Shown here piece after piece: positions 54,831-64,000 of a stretch of 64,000 bases of DNA. Both the position numbers and the translations under genes were made by a program. The notes beneath the pieces are model-generated. The model worked only from the letters and a program-made list of their open reading frames with translations, did not search any database and was not told the DNA's origin. The stretch covers positions 1 through 64,000 of the forward strand of contig CBDCTQ010000010.1 in NCBI GenBank assembly GCA_965222105.1, read 5' to 3'. The first letter of the stretch is position 1. The number at the start of each line of letters is the position of its first letter. The stretch comes from CALGLS01 sp965222105. Its GTDB lineage: Bacteria; Bacteroidota; Bacteroidia; Chitinophagales; Saprospiraceae.

Positions 54831-57170
54831 TCAATCAAAAACCACTTTCCCCACCTCAACACGTTCCGGGCCAAAAAGTTTAACGAAGTAGATCCCTTTC
54901 GGTAAATGGGAGAGGTCGATATTGTGGTGCCGCAAACTTCCGCTAAAAATTTCATTTTTCAAAACGACCGAATACATCACCTTGCCGGACAGATCCACCA
55001 CTTGTAAGTAGTTGCCGCCCCGATAAGCTGCGCTAAACTGCCCGCGGCTGGGGTTTGGGAAAAGCTGCAATTGGTAAAATCCCGAAGCGGTACCGGAAAA
55101 GACACTCGTCGACAGGTCTTCGTATTTTTTCACTGTCACCCGGTCGCTTTCTCCCGCATCGCGATACGCCACGTAGGGGATGCCATCGGGGTCGACAGCC
55201 ATCGACTGACGGGAGGCAATGTCCGTAAAGCCCTGCAAGCCCATGTAGGTCCAGCCGGTGCCGTCGTATCGCAGGGTGCTGGTGCGGCCGCCTGCCGTTT
55301 CGTCGCGGAAGCTCACCATTAGGTTGCCCTCATTGTCCGTTTCGAGGTTGCAGGATTCGGTGGCGCCACCGGTGAGGTCTTCGGCGATCAACTCCCAACT
55401 GCCATTGACGAGCTGATAGATATTCAATTTTTGCGCCCCGACGCCGATGGTCAGTGCTGCAAAGACATCGCCGTCGGGAGTTACCGCCACATCGTGATCG
55501 AAGTAGGTTTGCGAAGTGGGTTCGACGTAGTCATTGCCCAGAAGGTTCCAGGCGCTGCCATCCCATTGTACCACTTCGGAGTAGGCGATGCTGGAGCCGT
55601 CTGTGCCGTAGATCAAAATGGGGTTGCCCGCTTCGTCGATATGGAATCGGTTCCACACCGCCGGGTCATCGCTGATCGTGCCGACCGGTTCCCAGCCGGT
55701 GCCGTTGAAGAAATAAGTGTTGGTGGTAGTCGGGGGTTCAAAATACACGACATAGGGCGTACCCGCTGCATCGAAAATAATATCGGGAAAAATGAAGTCG
55801 CTCCCCGGGAGGTTGCCGCCCACCTGTTCCCAATTGCCGCCGGATAACTTCGACACGACACCATCGGTAAAAATATGAGGTTCATCATCGGGGCTAAGTG
55901 CCATGCCCGAATGAAATGTTGATCCAGGAAGAGGGGGGCCCGCCAGTGCCCATTGATCGTTTTCGTATTCATACAAAAACACCTGATCGTTGGCTGTCGT
56001 CATTACGTAAGGTTTGCCTCCGGTGGAGATTTCGATGTCCACATCATCGGCCTCACTGGTGCTGAATCCCGCGTCGCCGAGTTGTATCCAATCTTCTTCG
56101 GGCTCACCGACTACCAGGTCAAAAGATTGCTCAATGTTCCATTCGCCATCGGTTACGTTCAGGGTTACCGGGTAGGTGCCCAGGGTTGTTGGCATACCGG
56201 AGATGACGGCTTTTCCCTCGCCGAGGTCGGTCAGGCTGAGGCCAGCCGGCAGCGGTGTAATAGCGGTGATGGTCAAATTGTCGTGTTCGGGATCGTGGGT
56301 GAGGATGTCGTACTGATAGTTCAACCCTACAAGCCCCTGCTCTTGCGGCAAGGAGTGAAAAAACGGCTTCCCGTTGGCATAGCCGGGCAGGTAGTTGCTC
56401 CGGCCGGCGTTGAGTACTTCTTCGGTGTTGGCATCGACCAATATGCCGATTACGTAAACGTATTCCTCATCGTATGCTTCCGGCAAGGTGTAGGTATAGG
56501 TATAATCGTGTGTTGCTCCGGCACTGATGGAGGCGGGCAGGGAGTTGGCATCTCCGTTGTAGCCGCCAGCCAGGTGCCTCCCCACGTGGTTGTACACCAT
56601 GATGGATGCCGGGACGGGGCTGGGCAGGTCTTCGTAGCCACCCATGGGGCCGTTGGCGCCGCCAGAATAGGAGTTGGACTGATCGTAGCTGGGGGAGGGG
56701 CCGGTTACACCATCTTCCACGACGATGGCTGCCAGCCTGTAGTCGCCTGAGAGGTTTTCCACAAATTCGGCGGCGATGGTCATGGTCATCTCTCTCGTCG
56801 TTGCATCGAAGGTGGTTTGTACCGAAATGCCTGCTGGAGGCGACAGGGCCAGCCGGGGATCAATGTCATTGGCCATCAATGGAGGGTCCAGGTTGGAAGA
56901 AGCCACCCGGTCGATCTGTCCATTGGGTAATGCCGTGAAAGCGGCAGCAGCGGCGTACTCGATGTTTTCCATCGGATCGCCGGAGTGGACGGCGACGAAC
57001 AAGGCATTGTCGGGATAGTCCTCAGCCAACACCTGGCCATATACATCTCCGCGAGGACACCACTGACACCAGGTGCCGGTGCCCTCTTCCACGAGGACGA
57101 TTTTTGCGGGCTGTGCAAATATTGTTAGCGCTAATAGCGAAAAAACGACGGTTGAAAGGATCCTTTTCAT
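54831..57170 (-). CDS. Omp28-like secreted protein with T9SS sorting domain
   Basis: Exported protein of 779 aa. After a signal peptide (STVVFSLLALTIFAQ) comes a thioredoxin-like Omp28 domain with C-x-x-C in GTGTWCQWCPRG. Around 275-355 is a cadherin/putative-Ig-like domain (GLSLTDLGEGKAVISGMPTT). Beta-propeller-like repeats follow (GKPYVMTTAND; DEPHIFTDG; GIPYVAYRD), and a type IX secretion C-terminal domain ends it (LQLFPNPSRGQF ... KGIYFVKLFG). Probably attached to or released from the surface. Function is unknown; the C-x-x-C could give disulfide chemistry. Confidence 0.85.
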   Translation of the reverse strand: MKRILSTVVFSLLALTIFAQPAKIVLVEEGTGTWCQWCPRGDVYGQVLAEDYPDNALFVAVHSGDPMENIEYAAAAAFTALPNGQIDRVASSNLDPPLMANDIDPRLALSPPAGISVQTTFDATTREMTMTIAAEFVENLSGDYRLAAIVVEDGVTGPSPSYDQSNSYSGGANGPMGGYEDLPSPVPASIMVYNHVGRHLAGGYNGDANSLPASISAGATHDYTYTYTLPEAYDEEYVYVIGILVDANTEEVLNAGRSNYLPGYANGKPFFHSLPQEQGLVGLNYQYDILTHDPEHDNLTITAITPLPAGLSLTDLGEGKAVISGMPTTLGTYPVTLNVTDGEWNIEQSFDLVVGEPEEDWIQLGDAGFSTSEADDVDIEISTGGKPYVMTTANDQVFLYEYENDQWALAGPPLPGSTFHSGMALSPDDEPHIFTDGVVSKLSGGNWEQVGGNLPGSDFIFPDIIFDAAGTPYVVYFEPPTTTNTYFFNGTGWEPVGTISDDPAVWNRFHIDEAGNPILIYGTDGSSIAYSEVVQWDGSAWNLLGNDYVEPTSQTYFDHDVAVTPDGDVFAALTIGVGAQKLNIYQLVNGSWELIAEDLTGGATESCNLETDNEGNLMVSFRDETAGGRTSTLRYDGTGWTYMGLQGFTDIASRQSMAVDPDGIPYVAYRDAGESDRVTVKKYEDLSTSVFSGTASGFYQLQLFPNPSRGQFSAAYRGGNYLQVVDLSGKVMYSVVLKNEIFSGSLRHHNIDLSHLPKGIYFVKLFGPERVEVGKVVFD

Positions 57171-57217
57171 ATGATGGGAGGAATTTGATGTAAAAGAACC
57201 CTGTAAGATAGAAAATC

Positions 57218-59344
57218 TTACTCAAACAACCAGCCGAAGGATATGGAAAAAGTAGGGTTGGGCAAAACCGATTCGCCGAAAGGCATATTATTTTGCGTAA
57301 GCACTATGTTGGAATCGTCGATGGGGATGGCTTTTTTCTTGTTGAAAAACTGCCCTCGCTCTTTTAGCCAAACCAAATTGCGTCTTGCAAATGGCAGGAA
57401 ATAAGTACCCCGAAGGAAAAACTCCCGATCGGGCCGCAACTCTATGGAAATTTCTGCTGACAATTTGAGGTTGTGCGTTTTGCTGCCATAGCTCGCTTTC
57501 ATCGTTTTGGAGTTGAATTTCTTCCCGCGCTCTTTGAACTTCCCAAAATCGTTGTCCACTATTCCCATCTTGCGGCCATACCTGAAAAAACTGTATTGGG
57601 CAATGGCTTTGAAGAACACGGGCCGTTTTCGGCTGAGGTTCCAGGAGGCGCCGGTGCCCACCGACCAGTCGCGGTAGATGCTGTTGAGATAGTCCCACCC
57701 AATGCCGGTTCTAACAAAATAATTACGGCGAAAATAAATGTCGAACTCAATGTGGCTGATCACCTCAAATTGACGGCGGGGAATGTCTTCCTTCAACGAA
57801 AATACGACCTCACCGTCTTCTGTCAGATAAGTCAGCGTCAAATCATCTTCTTCGGAAGTGATCAAATGGGTGCCTACGCTCAGCAAGGTTTGGAATGCCG
57901 ATGAGCGGCGACGTTTTTGTGGCTGCTGGAGTTCGGAAAAATCAAATTCAGATAGGGGAGTAGATTCATCTTCCGCAAGTTGGGCCAGGCGTTCTTCTTC
58001 CTTTGCCAGGCGAATGGAATCTCTTTGTTGCTCCAGGGCCAACATTCGTTGGGGTTGAAATATCTCTGCTGCTTTCCGGTCGTTTTCCAGTTGCCGGATT
58101 CGTTCCGACAAGCCTGCGCTCATAGGAGTGGTATTGTACGAAGCCCAGAAACCGGGATCATACGAGCCGGTAAGGCGGGTAAAACTCTGTGAGCGATGCA
58201 GCCGGTCGAGGTAGGGAATGGGGCTTGCTTTTTCGGTATTGATCTGGGTGATTTTGATTTCGTTGTTGAAGATTTCGCCGCGTAGATTACCTTCCCGCAG
58301 CGCATCGCTGAAATACCATTTGTCGCCCAGTTGCCGGTAATTGACCACATAGGTGTTCGACCGAAAACTGCCGGAGTACAAGGGGTAATCGTTGGTTTTG
58401 CGCAGCCCTTCCTGAGTTACCTCAAATTCGGCGCGGATAAAAGCATAGGATTCGGCGTCGATGTAAACCCGTCCTTTTAATCGGGCGCGGGCGGGACCGG
58501 CTTTTTTCTTGTTTTTGCGAAAAACGTTGGCCAGATTTTTCAGGCCACCAAGCGTTCCACCATTTTGGTCGGGTTTCGGTGTGGCGTTTTCGTCCTTCCC
58601 AAATCCAATGACGTATACCAGCCGGTCGTTGTAGGTGGTCATTTTCTCGATCCAATATTTGTAAACCGGAAAAAACCGCTTGTTGATAAAGTCCTCTCTG
58701 TTTTGCACAAAATCGAACCGATGAGCGGCCATATGGCCGGAGTCGAGACCGCCCCTGATGAGGGTGTCCAAGGGGTTTTTAAGGTTCATCCTTCGGCCTT
58801 GTATCAGGCTCACCTGCCCCTCTTTGGTGCTGGTATAGCTTCTTTTGTAGACGTTGATCACCCCTTCGGCCATGTAGCGATATTGGAGGCTGTCGTCGGT
58901 ACAGGATTCGCGGTAAAAAGCAAGGTGTTTTGTTGGGTGGGTGGGGTAGTTTTTGGGAATTGCTTTGACGGCTTTTCGGATGATGTCTTCGGCTTGGTTG
59001 CCGTCAGTGACAACTACTTCGGTAAGGTTGGCGGGTGTTTGTACCAATTCGATCCTCACAGGAATGCTAATGGTTTCAATCGGTTGGCGATACGTTTTGT
59101 ATCCGATAAAGGAAACCACCAGGGTAGAATGGGCATATGCCCGGGGCAGTTTAAAAGTAAACCGGCCATCGTGGCCCGAAATGGTACCAATTCCCTTTTC
59201 GGGAATGCCAATGTGAGCATAGGCAATGGCCTTTTTGGTGGTTTTGTCGACGATTTTTCCGTATAGGACCAGTGGCTCCTGACCGGTTAGAAGCGCGGGA
59301 ATTACAAAAGAAATAAGGAGCAGAAAAAGCGGCAGTCTTTTCAT
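57218..59344 (-). CDS. CarboxypepD-reg/DUF5686-like outer membrane protein
   Basis: Protein of 708 aa. A signal peptide (LFLLLISFVIPALLTG) is followed by a carboxypeptidase-regulatory-like domain (VDKTTKKAIAYAHIGIPEKG; DGRFTFKLP). Next comes a region with AEDIIRKAVKAIPKNYPTHP and FYRES typical of DUF5686-like proteins, then a C-terminal beta-rich part (about 520-708) that may form a barrel. A Gln/Glu-rich helical insert (about 400-470) is unusual. It lies 47 nt upstream of the Omp28-like gene and may be transcribed with it. Confidence 0.75.
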   Translation of the reverse strand: MKRLPLFLLLISFVIPALLTGQEPLVLYGKIVDKTTKKAIAYAHIGIPEKGIGTISGHDGRFTFKLPRAYAHSTLVVSFIGYKTYRQPIETISIPVRIELVQTPANLTEVVVTDGNQAEDIIRKAVKAIPKNYPTHPTKHLAFYRESCTDDSLQYRYMAEGVINVYKRSYTSTKEGQVSLIQGRRMNLKNPLDTLIRGGLDSGHMAAHRFDFVQNREDFINKRFFPVYKYWIEKMTTYNDRLVYVIGFGKDENATPKPDQNGGTLGGLKNLANVFRKNKKKAGPARARLKGRVYIDAESYAFIRAEFEVTQEGLRKTNDYPLYSGSFRSNTYVVNYRQLGDKWYFSDALREGNLRGEIFNNEIKITQINTEKASPIPYLDRLHRSQSFTRLTGSYDPGFWASYNTTPMSAGLSERIRQLENDRKAAEIFQPQRMLALEQQRDSIRLAKEEERLAQLAEDESTPLSEFDFSELQQPQKRRRSSAFQTLLSVGTHLITSEEDDLTLTYLTEDGEVVFSLKEDIPRRQFEVISHIEFDIYFRRNYFVRTGIGWDYLNSIYRDWSVGTGASWNLSRKRPVFFKAIAQYSFFRYGRKMGIVDNDFGKFKERGKKFNSKTMKASYGSKTHNLKLSAEISIELRPDREFFLRGTYFLPFARRNLVWLKERGQFFNKKKAIPIDDSNIVLTQNNMPFGESVLPNPTFSISFGWLFE

Positions 59345-59410
59345 TAAAGGAATATTGTTGTCAAAAGACGATTGGAACTGCCATAAAGTTACAACCCCTT
59401 TTCAAAAAAA

Positions 59411-59932
59411 TCACTGTACCTCTTCCGGCTGTGGAGTTTCTTCCGTTTTGACTTTTGGCTTTCGCCGAAACTGCGCAAACAACAACAGCCCGATGCCGAT
59501 CATGATAAAAACGTCGGCAAAATTGAATATCCCGGTGCGCAAACCGCCGATGCCCATATTCATAAAATCGACGACACGTCCATCGTTCAAAAACCGGTCG
59601 GCGATATTGCTGATGCCGCCGCCCGCTACCATGCTGAAAGCGACCGTGATGAGAGAGGGCATATCTTTTGAATACAACAGATAGCCCAACAACCCCAGTA
59701 ATACCAGCAATGGTAGAATTTTAAGTATCCAAAAACTCATGGTGGGCGAAAAGTCGGAACCCGACCCCAGGAAGGCACCGGTGTTTTCGGCGTAGACGAT
59801 CCGGAAAAAATTGTCGAAGTATTCTGCAGGTGGTTGGTTTTTGACGTTGGCCACAGCCCACGACTTGGTCCACTGGTCGATGCCCACTACGCCGGCTATG
59901 ATCAGTAATATTATTGTTATTCTTTTTGCCAT
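59411..59932 (-). CDS. lspA: Lipoprotein signal peptidase (SPase II)
   Basis: Integral membrane aspartic protease of 173 aa with four helices. The family motifs are DQWTKSWAV in the first segment, NIADRFLNDGRVVDFMNMG with one catalytic Asp, and FNFADVFIMIG with the other. It cleaves lipoprotein signal peptides, several of which occur in this window. ATG 59932 starts the standard first helix. The C-terminal tail is slightly extended and charged. Confidence 0.95.
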   Translation of the reverse strand: MAKRITIILLIIAGVVGIDQWTKSWAVANVKNQPPAEYFDNFFRIVYAENTGAFLGSGSDFSPTMSFWILKILPLLVLLGLLGYLLYSKDMPSLITVAFSMVAGGGISNIADRFLNDGRVVDFMNMGIGGLRTGIFNFADVFIMIGIGLLLFAQFRRKPKVKTEETPQPEEVQ

Positions 59933-59942
59933 TCTGTTTCTT

Positions 59943-60728
59943 TCATGAGTTGGTGGCCCTCGATTGTTGGATGTCATTGAGCAGGGCTACAAACTGTGGT
60001 TTCAAAGTATTAAAGTCCGTCTCTCCCAATGCGGTGTTGCCGTACCACACCCGTTCAAATATGCGGGTGGCTTCGCGGTAGGGTTGGAAAAAAGCGGTCG
60101 ACCTTACCTCGCGGAGATAGTCGCGGTTGGTTTTGTCGCGTTTCCATTTGATCCATTTATTTAGCGAAAGCGCTTTGATGACGGCCAGGTAATACAGCCG
60201 GATGGCCAGGGCGTAATTTTGTTGTTCGATGGCCTGTCGGATATGTCGGTCGAGGTCCGATTCGTGGATGTTGGCTTCAATGGTCTCTATGGAAAAAGAG
60301 TCGGCTGCGGTTTGTATTTTCCGTCCCTGGGGTCGAAACAGAGAGCCCTGCCCCAACACGTGATACAGCAAAATGGCGATGACGGCAATGGCCAGCCCAA
60401 TAACCAAAAATTTAAATACCATCGCCCAAAAGGGACTCATCCGGCCGCTGGTGGTGATGGTTTCCTCCTCATCGGTACCGGTGCCGCGGGTGTTGGCTTT
60501 GCGGTGTTTAGAATCTTCTTTCCGGGCACCGTCTTCGTGGTAGTTGAGGTCTTTGGTGAGCGACTTCCAATTTTCCGGATCGAACGATTTTTCTTCGATG
60601 GTTTGGTTGAAGTAATCGTCGCGGGGCAGAGGCTGAGCAGGAGCAACCACCATCCAGATGCCTATCAGGATCAGCACCCCAATCCATTTTCTGAAAGGGA
60701 GCCCCGCCTTGTTATACTTCTTTTTCAA
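59943..60728 (-). CDS. DUF4129-type membrane protein
   Basis: Protein of 261 aa. The start is probably TTG at 60728, giving MKKKYNKAGLPFRKW followed by a hydrophobic segment (IGVLILIGIWMVVAPAQ); a TTG at 60755 would overlap the upstream gene more. A second membrane helix (MVFKFLVIGLAIAVIAILLY) lies near 115-135 and the soluble end has LAIRLYYLAVIKALSLNKWI as in DUF4129 (transglutaminase-associated) proteins. It overlaps the SpoIIM gene by 17 nt. Confidence 0.8.
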   Translation of the reverse strand: MKKKYNKAGLPFRKWIGVLILIGIWMVVAPAQPLPRDDYFNQTIEEKSFDPENWKSLTKDLNYHEDGARKEDSKHRKANTRGTGTDEEETITTSGRMSPFWAMVFKFLVIGLAIAVIAILLYHVLGQGSLFRPQGRKIQTAADSFSIETIEANIHESDLDRHIRQAIEQQNYALAIRLYYLAVIKALSLNKWIKWKRDKTNRDYLREVRSTAFFQPYREATRIFERVWYGNTALGETDFNTLKPQFVALLNDIQQSRATNS

Positions 60729-62583
60729 TGCCTTGTATTCTTTTTCCGAGGCCAATATATTTAATTTTTTCCTTAATGGAAGGCGCCTCTTTGATCTCCA
60801 CCATGCTGAAATACATGATACCTATCCCAAATGCCAGCATGGGTATCACCAGGTAGAGTACCATCACCGCCGTAAACGTCATCAATATGGCTATCAACTC
60901 GGCTTTGGCCGAAGCCTCCAGGGAGATATTCCACCCTATAAATTCGATGTAAAACCACAACAAAGTACTGCCGGTGATCGAATAAAACAAAGCACCCACA
61001 ACCGTCAGTAAGGCAAAAAGCCCCAGCAGGCGCCAAAAATTGCCGGAGATCAGGGAGAGCGTTTTGGCGAAAGCCGAAAATATATTTTTATTTTCATAAA
61101 ACGACACAAAGCCACTCAATAACAAAAAGGGTACAAACAACCAATACAATATAAACGGTATCCAGCCGCTAAAATGATAGGTCAATTGTATCAGCCCCGC
61201 AATGATCAACATTTTGCCATAGCTCACCAAATAGAAAGAAGCCGTGTATGGCGCGGCAGCTCTGTCGAAGTAAGTGTCCGCCTCCCTGCTCAGTTGTGCA
61301 TAGACCACCACCAGGATAAGACCCAGGGTCAACACATTGATTACGGGTAGGACGGGTACACTGCTGTTGACAAAAAACTGGCTCATATTGCTTAGCGCAA
61401 AAAACAATCCCTGCGGGAATACAAACATCTCTGAAGGGGGACCCGGTGAGGTTAGAAACGACAAACTGCAAAACAGAAACGCTGAGATCAATACGACCAG
61501 TCCCACCGGCTTGAAATATTTTTTGTAGCAGAGGAATATGTCTGAAAATACTTCTCCCGACCCCTTGATCCGGTCAAATCGAACCGGCTGGTTGTAATCG
61601 GGCGGGATGCGGGTGTCGCTGATGGTCGATTCGAAACCCTGCCGGGCCAGCATCCACGGATACCAAACATAATACCCCAGTACAAAAACCAGACAGATCA
61701 AAATGAACAAAGCCCGGATGATATCGGGTGTTTCGGTAAACCGGGTGAGGTATCCTTCAATAAAACCCGCCATGATGATGACCGGCGCAATGCCGATCAT
61801 GATCTTCAGCCCCCGCCGCGCCGATATTTGAAACGATTGCAGTCGGGTGAGCGTACCCGGAAATACTAGCCCCCGCCCCATTGTAAACCCGGCCGCTCCG
61901 GCAATGATGATGGCCGATATCTCCAGCGTACCATGCGTCCATATCGTCAGAAACGATTCGAGGAAAACGCCTTTTTCATAAAAAAAATATTGAAATGCCC
62001 CCACCATGATGCCATTGCTGACCAAGACCCCAGCCGTACCAACGGCATATAATGCCCCCAACACAAAAGTGAGGAAAGCCACAAAAAGATTATTGGCCGT
62101 GATGCCCAGCGACATGCCGAAGGCCCCTCGCTGCTTGTACACCGCCATGGGGTCGCCCGACTCAATGTTCTCTATCGTCATATCCACATAATCGTCGCCC
62201 AGAATGATGCGCGGAAAATCGGGCTCCATCGCCGACGATAAGGCGCCAATGGCCAATGATAAGACAAATAATAAAAACGACAGCCGGAACGCAGGCCGCG
62301 ACTCGTAGATCAATTGAGGCAACTCGTGCGTCCAAAAGCCATACAGCCGACTGACCCGGTTTTTTTTACTTTTGTAAATGCTATAGAATATCTGCTGAGC
62401 CAGGTTGTTGAGGTATACCCGCACCGACCGGAAGGGGTAAAACGTACGGGAATAGGAAAGATCGTCGGTGATCTGGATAAAAAGATCATTCAATTTATCG
62501 GGGTCTTTATCTTTTTGCTCCAAAATCTTCTCAAATTCCTTCCACTTTTCTTTATTTTGCTTGATGAAACTGGTTTCACGCAT
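60712..62583 (-). CDS. SpoIIM-family membrane protein
   Basis: Protein of 623 aa with a charged N-terminal helix region (about 1-90) and about 12-13 membrane segments. The SpoIIM-like half has FFYEKGVFLESFLTIWTHGTLEISAIIIAG and GAAGFTMGRGLVFPG. A second membrane domain (about 330-580) ends with a short polar tail. In non-sporulating Bacteroidota this gene usually lies with RDD and DUF4129 genes near MoxR/DUF58 genes, as here for the first two. Its real function is unknown; the name is inherited. Confidence 0.88.
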   Translation of the reverse strand: MRETSFIKQNKEKWKEFEKILEQKDKDPDKLNDLFIQITDDLSYSRTFYPFRSVRVYLNNLAQQIFYSIYKSKKNRVSRLYGFWTHELPQLIYESRPAFRLSFLLFVLSLAIGALSSAMEPDFPRIILGDDYVDMTIENIESGDPMAVYKQRGAFGMSLGITANNLFVAFLTFVLGALYAVGTAGVLVSNGIMVGAFQYFFYEKGVFLESFLTIWTHGTLEISAIIIAGAAGFTMGRGLVFPGTLTRLQSFQISARRGLKIMIGIAPVIIMAGFIEGYLTRFTETPDIIRALFILICLVFVLGYYVWYPWMLARQGFESTISDTRIPPDYNQPVRFDRIKGSGEVFSDIFLCYKKYFKPVGLVVLISAFLFCSLSFLTSPGPPSEMFVFPQGLFFALSNMSQFFVNSSVPVLPVINVLTLGLILVVVYAQLSREADTYFDRAAAPYTASFYLVSYGKMLIIAGLIQLTYHFSGWIPFILYWLFVPFLLLSGFVSFYENKNIFSAFAKTLSLISGNFWRLLGLFALLTVVGALFYSITGSTLLWFYIEFIGWNISLEASAKAELIAILMTFTAVMVLYLVIPMLAFGIGIMYFSMVEIKEAPSIKEKIKYIGLGKRIQGIEKEV

Positions 62584-62645
62584 AAAGAGTAAACGTTATA
62601 GGTTGCTCGGTTGTTGAAAACCCTAAAGATACAAATAACCCGCAA

Positions 62646-63392
62646 ATGCGAACCATCGACATCACCACTACCCAAAACGTGACCATTGAGTACGAGTTGG
62701 CATCGTTGAAAGAACGGGGATCGGCTTTCCTGATCGACCTGTTGATCGTGATGGCTGGTTACATCCTGTTGGTCTCGGCCCTGACGCTGGTGGGAGGGTC
62801 GTCTGTTTTTGATTCGGGCATGTCGGTTTACCTCGTTTCATTTCTGGCGCCCACGGGATTGTTTTTGGTGTACCAACTGGTTTCGGAAGTAGTTGCCGAT
62901 GGGCAGTCTTTCGGAAAAAAATCGATGGGCATCAAAGTAGTACGGCTCGACGGGCAGGAGCCCAGCCTGATAGACTACTTACTTCGGATGGTGTTTTTGA
63001 TCGTCGATTACGTGTTGTCGATGGGCATCGTGGCGGCGTTGCTCATCAGCTCGACCAACAACAGCCAGCGCCTGGGCGATATGACGGCCAACACCACCGT
63101 GATACAGGTGCGGTTCGACTTTCGGTTTCGGCTCGAAGACATCCTGAAGATCAACTCATTGGATGACTACGAACCTTCCTTCCCCGAAGTGCGCCGCCTC
63201 AGCGAACAGGATATGCTTTTGGTGAAAACCATCATAACGCGCTATCAGAAGTACAGAAACGACGCCCATAGAGAAGTGATCGACGAGTTGACCGACCGGC
63301 TTTGCAACTTGCTCCAGATCACTGAAAAACCAGCAAATAAGGTGGGATTTTTGCAAACGCTGATACGCGATTACATCGTATTGACGAGATAG
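62646..63392 (+). CDS. RDD-family membrane protein
   Basis: Protein of 248 aa with three membrane segments. The family's R-D-D residues correspond to LKERGSAFLIDLLIV in the first helix, and FGKKSMGIKVVRLDG is the conserved loop; SQRLGDMTANTTVI is another hallmark. The C-terminal 100 residues are cytoplasmic and charged. Divergent from the SpoIIM gene (62-nt shared upstream region), and likely in the same functional group. Confidence 0.9.
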   Translation: MRTIDITTTQNVTIEYELASLKERGSAFLIDLLIVMAGYILLVSALTLVGGSSVFDSGMSVYLVSFLAPTGLFLVYQLVSEVVADGQSFGKKSMGIKVVRLDGQEPSLIDYLLRMVFLIVDYVLSMGIVAALLISSTNNSQRLGDMTANTTVIQVRFDFRFRLEDILKINSLDDYEPSFPEVRRLSEQDMLLVKTIITRYQKYRNDAHREVIDELTDRLCNLLQITEKPANKVGFLQTLIRDYIVLTR

Positions 63393-63415
63393 TTGTGCAG
63401 AACATTTAATTTTAT

Positions 63416-64000
63416 ATGTCGAGAAGAAAAAGAAAAAAAAGATTGGTACCCCAGGTAAGCCTCACCGGCATTTCCGATAAGGGAGAAGCGGTAGGGCGCA
63501 ACAAGGAGGGTGAGGTGTTCTTTGTTGAACGTGCTGTGCCGGGCGATGTGGTAGACGTACTTGTATTGAACAAGAAAAAAGGCGTGTCGCAGGGCATCCC
63601 AACGGTTTACCACGAATATTCGACCGACCGGGTAGAACCGTTTTGCGGTCACTTCAGCGTGTGCGGAGGTTGCAAATGGCAACATTTGACTTACAAGGGC
63701 CAATTGGAACACAAAGAACACCTCGTCCGGAATGTACTCAAGCGTATTGCCAAGGTGGAGCCGGTGCAGTTTCTTCCCATTCTCGGTGCCCCGGAAACAC
63801 AATACTATCGAAATAAATTGCAGTTCACCTTTTCCAATAAAAAATGGCTGACCAATGAGGAGTTGGCCAGCGATATGTCGAACCTCGAAGATGTATTGGG
63901 CTATCACAAAGCCGGTGCTTTCGACAAAATAATCGACATCGACCATTGTTATTTGCAAGGCGGCTTGTCGAACGAACTGCGCACCCAGGCCAAAGCCATT
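63416..64000 (+). CDS. rlmD: 23S rRNA (uracil-5-)-methyltransferase RlmD-like, start only
   Basis: An ATG at 63416 opens a frame without stop to the window edge (195 codons). It starts with a basic tail (SRRKRKKRLV) and a TRAM domain (LTGISDKGEAVGRNKEGEVFFVERAVPGD). Then come CGHFSVCGGCKWQH, three of the four cluster cysteines of RumA-type enzymes, and QYYRNKLQFTF at the start of the central domain. The fourth Cys is in IDHCYLQ. The methyltransferase domain lies beyond the window. No other reading on either strand explains the segment better. Confidence 0.9.
   Translation, partial: MSRRKRKKRLVPQVSLTGISDKGEAVGRNKEGEVFFVERAVPGDVVDVLVLNKKKGVSQGIPTVYHEYSTDRVEPFCGHFSVCGGCKWQHLTYKGQLEHKEHLVRNVLKRIAKVEPVQFLPILGAPETQYYRNKLQFTFSNKKWLTNEELASDMSNLEDVLGYHKAGAFDKIIDIDHCYLQGGLSNELRTQAKAI

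Noticed and set aside
60712..62583. Evidence for sporulation from the SpoIIM gene
   Set aside because: The family is widespread in non-sporulating bacteria and no other sporulation gene is present.
63371..63958. Minus-strand frame at the right edge
   Set aside because: The plus strand encodes the start of an RlmD-like enzyme with cluster cysteines, and extends to the edge without a stop.

Overview
The window is chromosomal DNA of a Bacteroidota bacterium, most like a free-living Saprospiria-type (Lewinella/Haliscomenobacter-like) organism. Support: T9SS-type C-terminal sorting regions on two large secreted proteins, a one-protein hybrid two-component regulator with an AraC output, promoters of the TTG-N19-TAnnTTTG kind, DUF3843/DUF4129/HXXEE families, caspase-like proteins with TPR arrays, and almost no Shine-Dalgarno sequences. 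No rRNA, tRNA, CRISPR array, transposase or phage module was seen.

Layout. 1-436: end of a small secreted protein running off the left edge. 758-9582: a seven-gene MacA/TolC/ABC efflux operon that ends in its own NtrC-type regulator and NtrY-like kinase and has a near-consensus sigma-54 promoter. 9681-11545: an orphan Pycsar-effector-like membrane protein and a possible CotH-like secreted protein. 12100-16764: a 2-oxoacid:ferredoxin oxidoreductase operon (GltD-like flavoprotein plus alpha and beta subunits). 16802-18298: HXXEE membrane protein and alpha/beta hydrolase. 18580-26818: T9SS-exported subtilase and a hybrid two-component regulator whose 5' end carries two frameshifts. 26881-36598: a mix of housekeeping and unknown genes (Crp-like regulator, tail-collar protein, trhO, DUF3843, kbp, TMTC-like protein, aspartoacylase-like, PD-(D/E)XK-like, yaaA). 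36681-49629: the most unusual part, with an M48/TPR protease, an AAA-DUF234 ATPase, two tandem caspase/TPR genes (one with its catalytic residues lost), a TPR lipoprotein, an anti-sigma-like protein, an ECF sigma factor and a third caspase-like protein. 49725-64000: mscS, GH113-like lipoprotein, DUF4424-like protein, DoxX/flavin reductase pair, Omp28-like T9SS protein, CarboxypepD-reg/DUF5686-like protein, lspA, DUF4129, SpoIIM, RDD and the start of rlmD.

Main discoveries. (1) Three leftward promoter-like sites share TGTTAACC-N16-ATAAA exactly, at 49658-49686, 45956-45984 and 38679-38707. They lie before the caspase/sigma/anti-sigma operon, the TPR lipoprotein and the M48/TPR protease. I infer an autoregulated ECF regulon built around caspase-like proteins. 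(2) A 123-bp element occurs at 4294-4416 and 11888-12010. The copies align without gaps (100 of 120 positions identical by my count), form two nested stems with compensatory changes, and share an invariant loop. (3) A MITE-like element with perfect 10-bp ends and a TTA duplication sits inside another dispersed hairpin repeat at 38282-38522. (4) The hybrid regulator at 22674-26818 would be one continuous reading frame if one T were removed from each of two T runs.
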